DNA of 64,000 nucleotides from JAVBMV01 sp031552145 (GTDB lineage: Bacteria; Myxococcota; Myxococcia; Myxococcales; UBA5297), in NCBI GenBank assembly GCA_031552145.1, contig JAVBMV010000005.1, forward strand, positions 248,001 through 312,000, in the 5' to 3' direction. The notes beneath the pieces were generated by a model. It did not search any database. It saw only the letters and a list, made by a program, of their open reading frames with translations, and was not told the origin of the DNA. This document shows positions 63,001 to 64,000 of the stretch, in pieces; within the stretch, counting starts at the first letter, position 1, and each line of letters starts with the position of its first letter. Made by a program: the position numbers and the translations under genes.

Positions 63001-64000
63001 CATCGTGTTGCCGATAAATGAGGCGAAGCCGTTTATGAAGGTGGGCTCGATGATGTCGGCAGCATTGCAGAGGGCGTTGTCGCGTTCTGGTGGAAGATAA
63101 TCGATCGAGCCGCTGAAGGGGCCGATATTGGAGATGGAACGCGCGTCTATCCAGATCCAGTAATCGCCCGCGGTCGTGACCGGGAATCGCTTCGAGGTGC
63201 TCACGCCCGTGGAGTACGAACAGGCATAGTTGGTATTGGCGGCGAGCGTGCCCGATACGCAGTTTCCTTTCTGGACGACGATGATCGAAGAGCCGGTCGC
63301 GGTCAGCTGGATCAGCATGTCCCACGGCGGGTCGTGTACCTCGCCCTCGGTGAATACCACCTTGTAGAGAACGTCGTTGCCTCCCGTGCCACCGCCGCAG
63401 ACCGCGGTCGCATCCAGATTGGGAGAGGCCAGCGCGTTCGTACCCGAAAAGTCGACGTGGCCATTTGTCAAAGCGAGCTCCGGCGCGCTTGCGCCCTCCG
63501 CGATGCAGGTGTCTGCATAGGTCCAGTCGAGAGAGACGGACAGAACGTACTCGTCGCCCGCTCCGGCGCTGTCGACGAAGAGGTAGTACTTCGAAGCGGT
63601 GGTGCTCTGGATGGCGATGGTGGCGCCAGAGCTGGAGGCGGGCGCGCATTTCACCTCGCTCCCCACCGTGTCGCACGCGGTTCGCAGATAGAGCAGCGGC
63701 GCGAAGTTCGCGGCGCTCGAGGGGCCGCGCACCACGGTCGCGGTGAGCGAGCGCGCCGCTCCCGCGGGGATCTCGATGGCATAGACCGCTTCGGGGCCTG
63801 TAGCGCCGCTGCAGCCCGAGTCGTTGCCGACAGTGGCGCCAGCCGCGACGGAGTAGGTGGAGTGCTGCACTGTCCACTTCCCATAGTTGGAGAAGGTTGC
63901 CGCGGGGGCCGCGCTCAGCTCAGCGCAGGTGGTGGCGGGCGGCGCCTGCGGCGGCAGGTGCGTCTCGAGGGAGAGCTCGAACTCGCCGCGCATCGGGTGC
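60037..64000 (-). CDS. Giant PPC-like repeat protein (N-terminus beyond window)
   Basis: The frame is open to the last base of the window, so at least 1320 codons are visible and the start lies outside. The visible protein is nine tandem domains of roughly 140 residues. Each begins PPAND-x-C or similar, contains a GPDLVY or GPDVVY segment and LYLRxxC, and ends with G-YYLWVDS-x-GxFxLxV. This pattern resembles bacterial pre-peptidase C-terminal (PPC) domains, which usually accompany secreted proteases. Paired cysteines within each repeat suggest disulphides outside the cytoplasm. There is no catalytic domain in the visible part. The role may be adhesion or substrate binding, but that is a guess. 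Confidence 0.8.
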   Translation of the reverse strand, partial: HPMRGEFELSLETHLPPQAPPATTCAELSAAPAATFSNYGKWTVQHSTYSVAAGATVGNDSGCSGATGPEAVYAIEIPAGAARSLTATVVRGPSSAANFAPLLYLRTACDTVGSEVKCAPASSSGATIAIQSTTASKYYLFVDSAGAGDEYVLSVSLDWTYADTCIAEGASAPELALTNGHVDFSGTNALASPNLDATAVCGGGTGGNDVLYKVVFTEGEVHDPPWDMLIQLTATGSSIIVVQKGNCVSGTLAANTNYACSYSTGVSTSKRFPVTTAGDYWIWIDARSISNIGPFSGSIDYLPPERDNALCNAADIIEPTFINGFASFIGNTMNGNAISKGDTTCGQSTVQPPATKTSRELVYKLPAITVPAGGSAFVEATVTPIAGTAYRPIVELRSDCGTPSTASGWCLAATSSKPVSIIAEVKQSGTYYLWVDTYGSTTAYAGAFTATVAIIDGNTPVPDTCADYMPLPTFVSGLASIDGTMSKATHNETGGCAAMSGPDLVYSFTLGAQGGPRSVTAVVKGSTTFTAPALYIRSTACEGASAQEVACSVGSASTARTLAPALPPGTYYIFVDSTATATGTFTLTVKTDEPINTAANTSCQILTPIELHAGRASIEVPLGIASGARYTSGNCKPTPGPDLIYALQLPANTRLQATVTPAPTTDFSGFIPTVYIRSACASSILQDELACVAGSTLGAPVTATAITNGSLYTYIFVDAADQYAHGAFRLDISAAPLPFSPENDRCHDPFPASAEISFIGDKAAFGGTLADATNDTTGTCESLKMKGPDKVYRFSLTQPSSVTAKAIGAGFKPSLYLRAGCNDVAEASHVACDKGTGNTSTLSIDYLPGPAEYYLWIDTVDENSAGPFWIELALEAPRALPPANDACTGELELLTELSGALPDTGERILTATRTGELSTAANHSVGSGDCALANGPDLVYAFDIAEGQPRMFSAKLLTLGAFKGALYLRTHCDSGDNFGKSGCFIQDLPSTTNPPTVSHNYLTPGRYYLWVDSRDATSRGAFTLEASVKEVVGSIPRIASCVTPSQLTPFSGTPLSSVTTLATAIGNIAPVESTSTGPCMYSPGPDFVYALLLPNSEPKKVTISVNTAALDVYLRRDCADSSMVSTLGCSKSPAGATSLVFPKLTPLPDGKPYYLFVDFEKADATGNFTLTVTLNDPVDPPANDTCAGAIPLSLDVPVPGTTVNATNDYPWGRSRTNTDPCTDTNLPKGIGPDVVYTYTPQSAYPFKIVLDTSASSPAFDATFWIGTDCADQFSCIGGGSDSATLDAATIANPTPGKTYYIFVNGKATKYGNFVITATTP
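60040..63960 (-). repeat. Nine tandem ~140-residue domains
   Basis: Repeat starts, in protein order, include PPATTC, TYADTC, ERDNALC, PVPDTC, TAANTSC, SPENDRC, PPANDAC, RIASC and PPANDTC. Each unit has the DxVY core and the YYLxVD end. The units are diverged at DNA level, so the array is old compared with the one in the giant lipoprotein. Confidence 0.75.

Overview
The window is about 64 kb of G+C-rich Gram-negative chromosome. LpxB and an MsbA-type exporter imply an outer membrane with lipid A. The combination of a GspC-to-GspN type II secretion operon with GspN at its end, an MXAN_5187-type sensor protein, cysteine-rich lipoproteins, RCC1-repeat and PPC-like repeat proteins and an NtrC-type orphan regulator points to the Myxococcota (former Deltaproteobacteria). 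That placement is inference from gene content; no rRNA or tRNA gene is present. Most of the window is core metabolism and envelope biology, and no defence system, prophage or CRISPR array was seen.

Layout. 1-5.9 kb: the end of SppA, a UPF0316 membrane protein, then lpxB, a polyprenol-phosphate mannosyltransferase, marC and an MsbA-like ABC exporter in one direction. 5.9-7.4 kb: a small AT-richer lipoprotein, a gene remnant, and a cysteine-rich Pal/OmpA lipoprotein. 7.5-16.5 kb: PBP1A, an MXAN_5187-type protein, a zinc-ribbon/DUF2007 protein, a sigma-54 response regulator, copA and engB. 16.5-22.6 kb: tilS, ftsH, folP and glmM, with a minus-strand terminator or small-RNA candidate between engB and tilS. 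22.6-26.2 kb, minus strand: threonine ammonia-lyase, carbamate kinase and an FKBP lipoprotein; then on the plus strand a 66-residue protein and a universal stress protein.

26.3-45.6 kb, minus strand: a twelve-gene type II secretion operon read as gspC-D-E-F-G-H-I-J-K-L-M-N, mostly with overlapping or nearly overlapping junctions. Directly downstream of gspN is an 1829-codon lipoprotein gene that alternates cysteine-rich repeats with two RCC1-like blocks and carries a recent 441-bp internal duplication. 45.9-57.6 kb: a DUF1460 protein, dapF, a truncated ISL3-transposase-like protein, fmt, glycerate kinase, mannose-1-phosphate guanylyltransferase, uppP, a NUDIX hydrolase, a 2[4Fe-4S] ferredoxin, a metallophosphoesterase, galU, a putative outer-membrane protein and glgC. 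57.7-64 kb: priA, then a giant repeat protein that runs off the window edge.

Functionally the genes cluster around envelope building (lipid A, peptidoglycan precursors and synthase, undecaprenyl phosphate recycling, nucleotide sugars), protein export and quality control (type II secretion, SppA, FtsH, FKBP), and large secreted or surface repeat proteins. The least explained parts are the two giant repeat proteins, the candidate antisense RNA near 16.5 kb, the truncated transposase-like protein, and several strong intergenic hairpins and palindromes.
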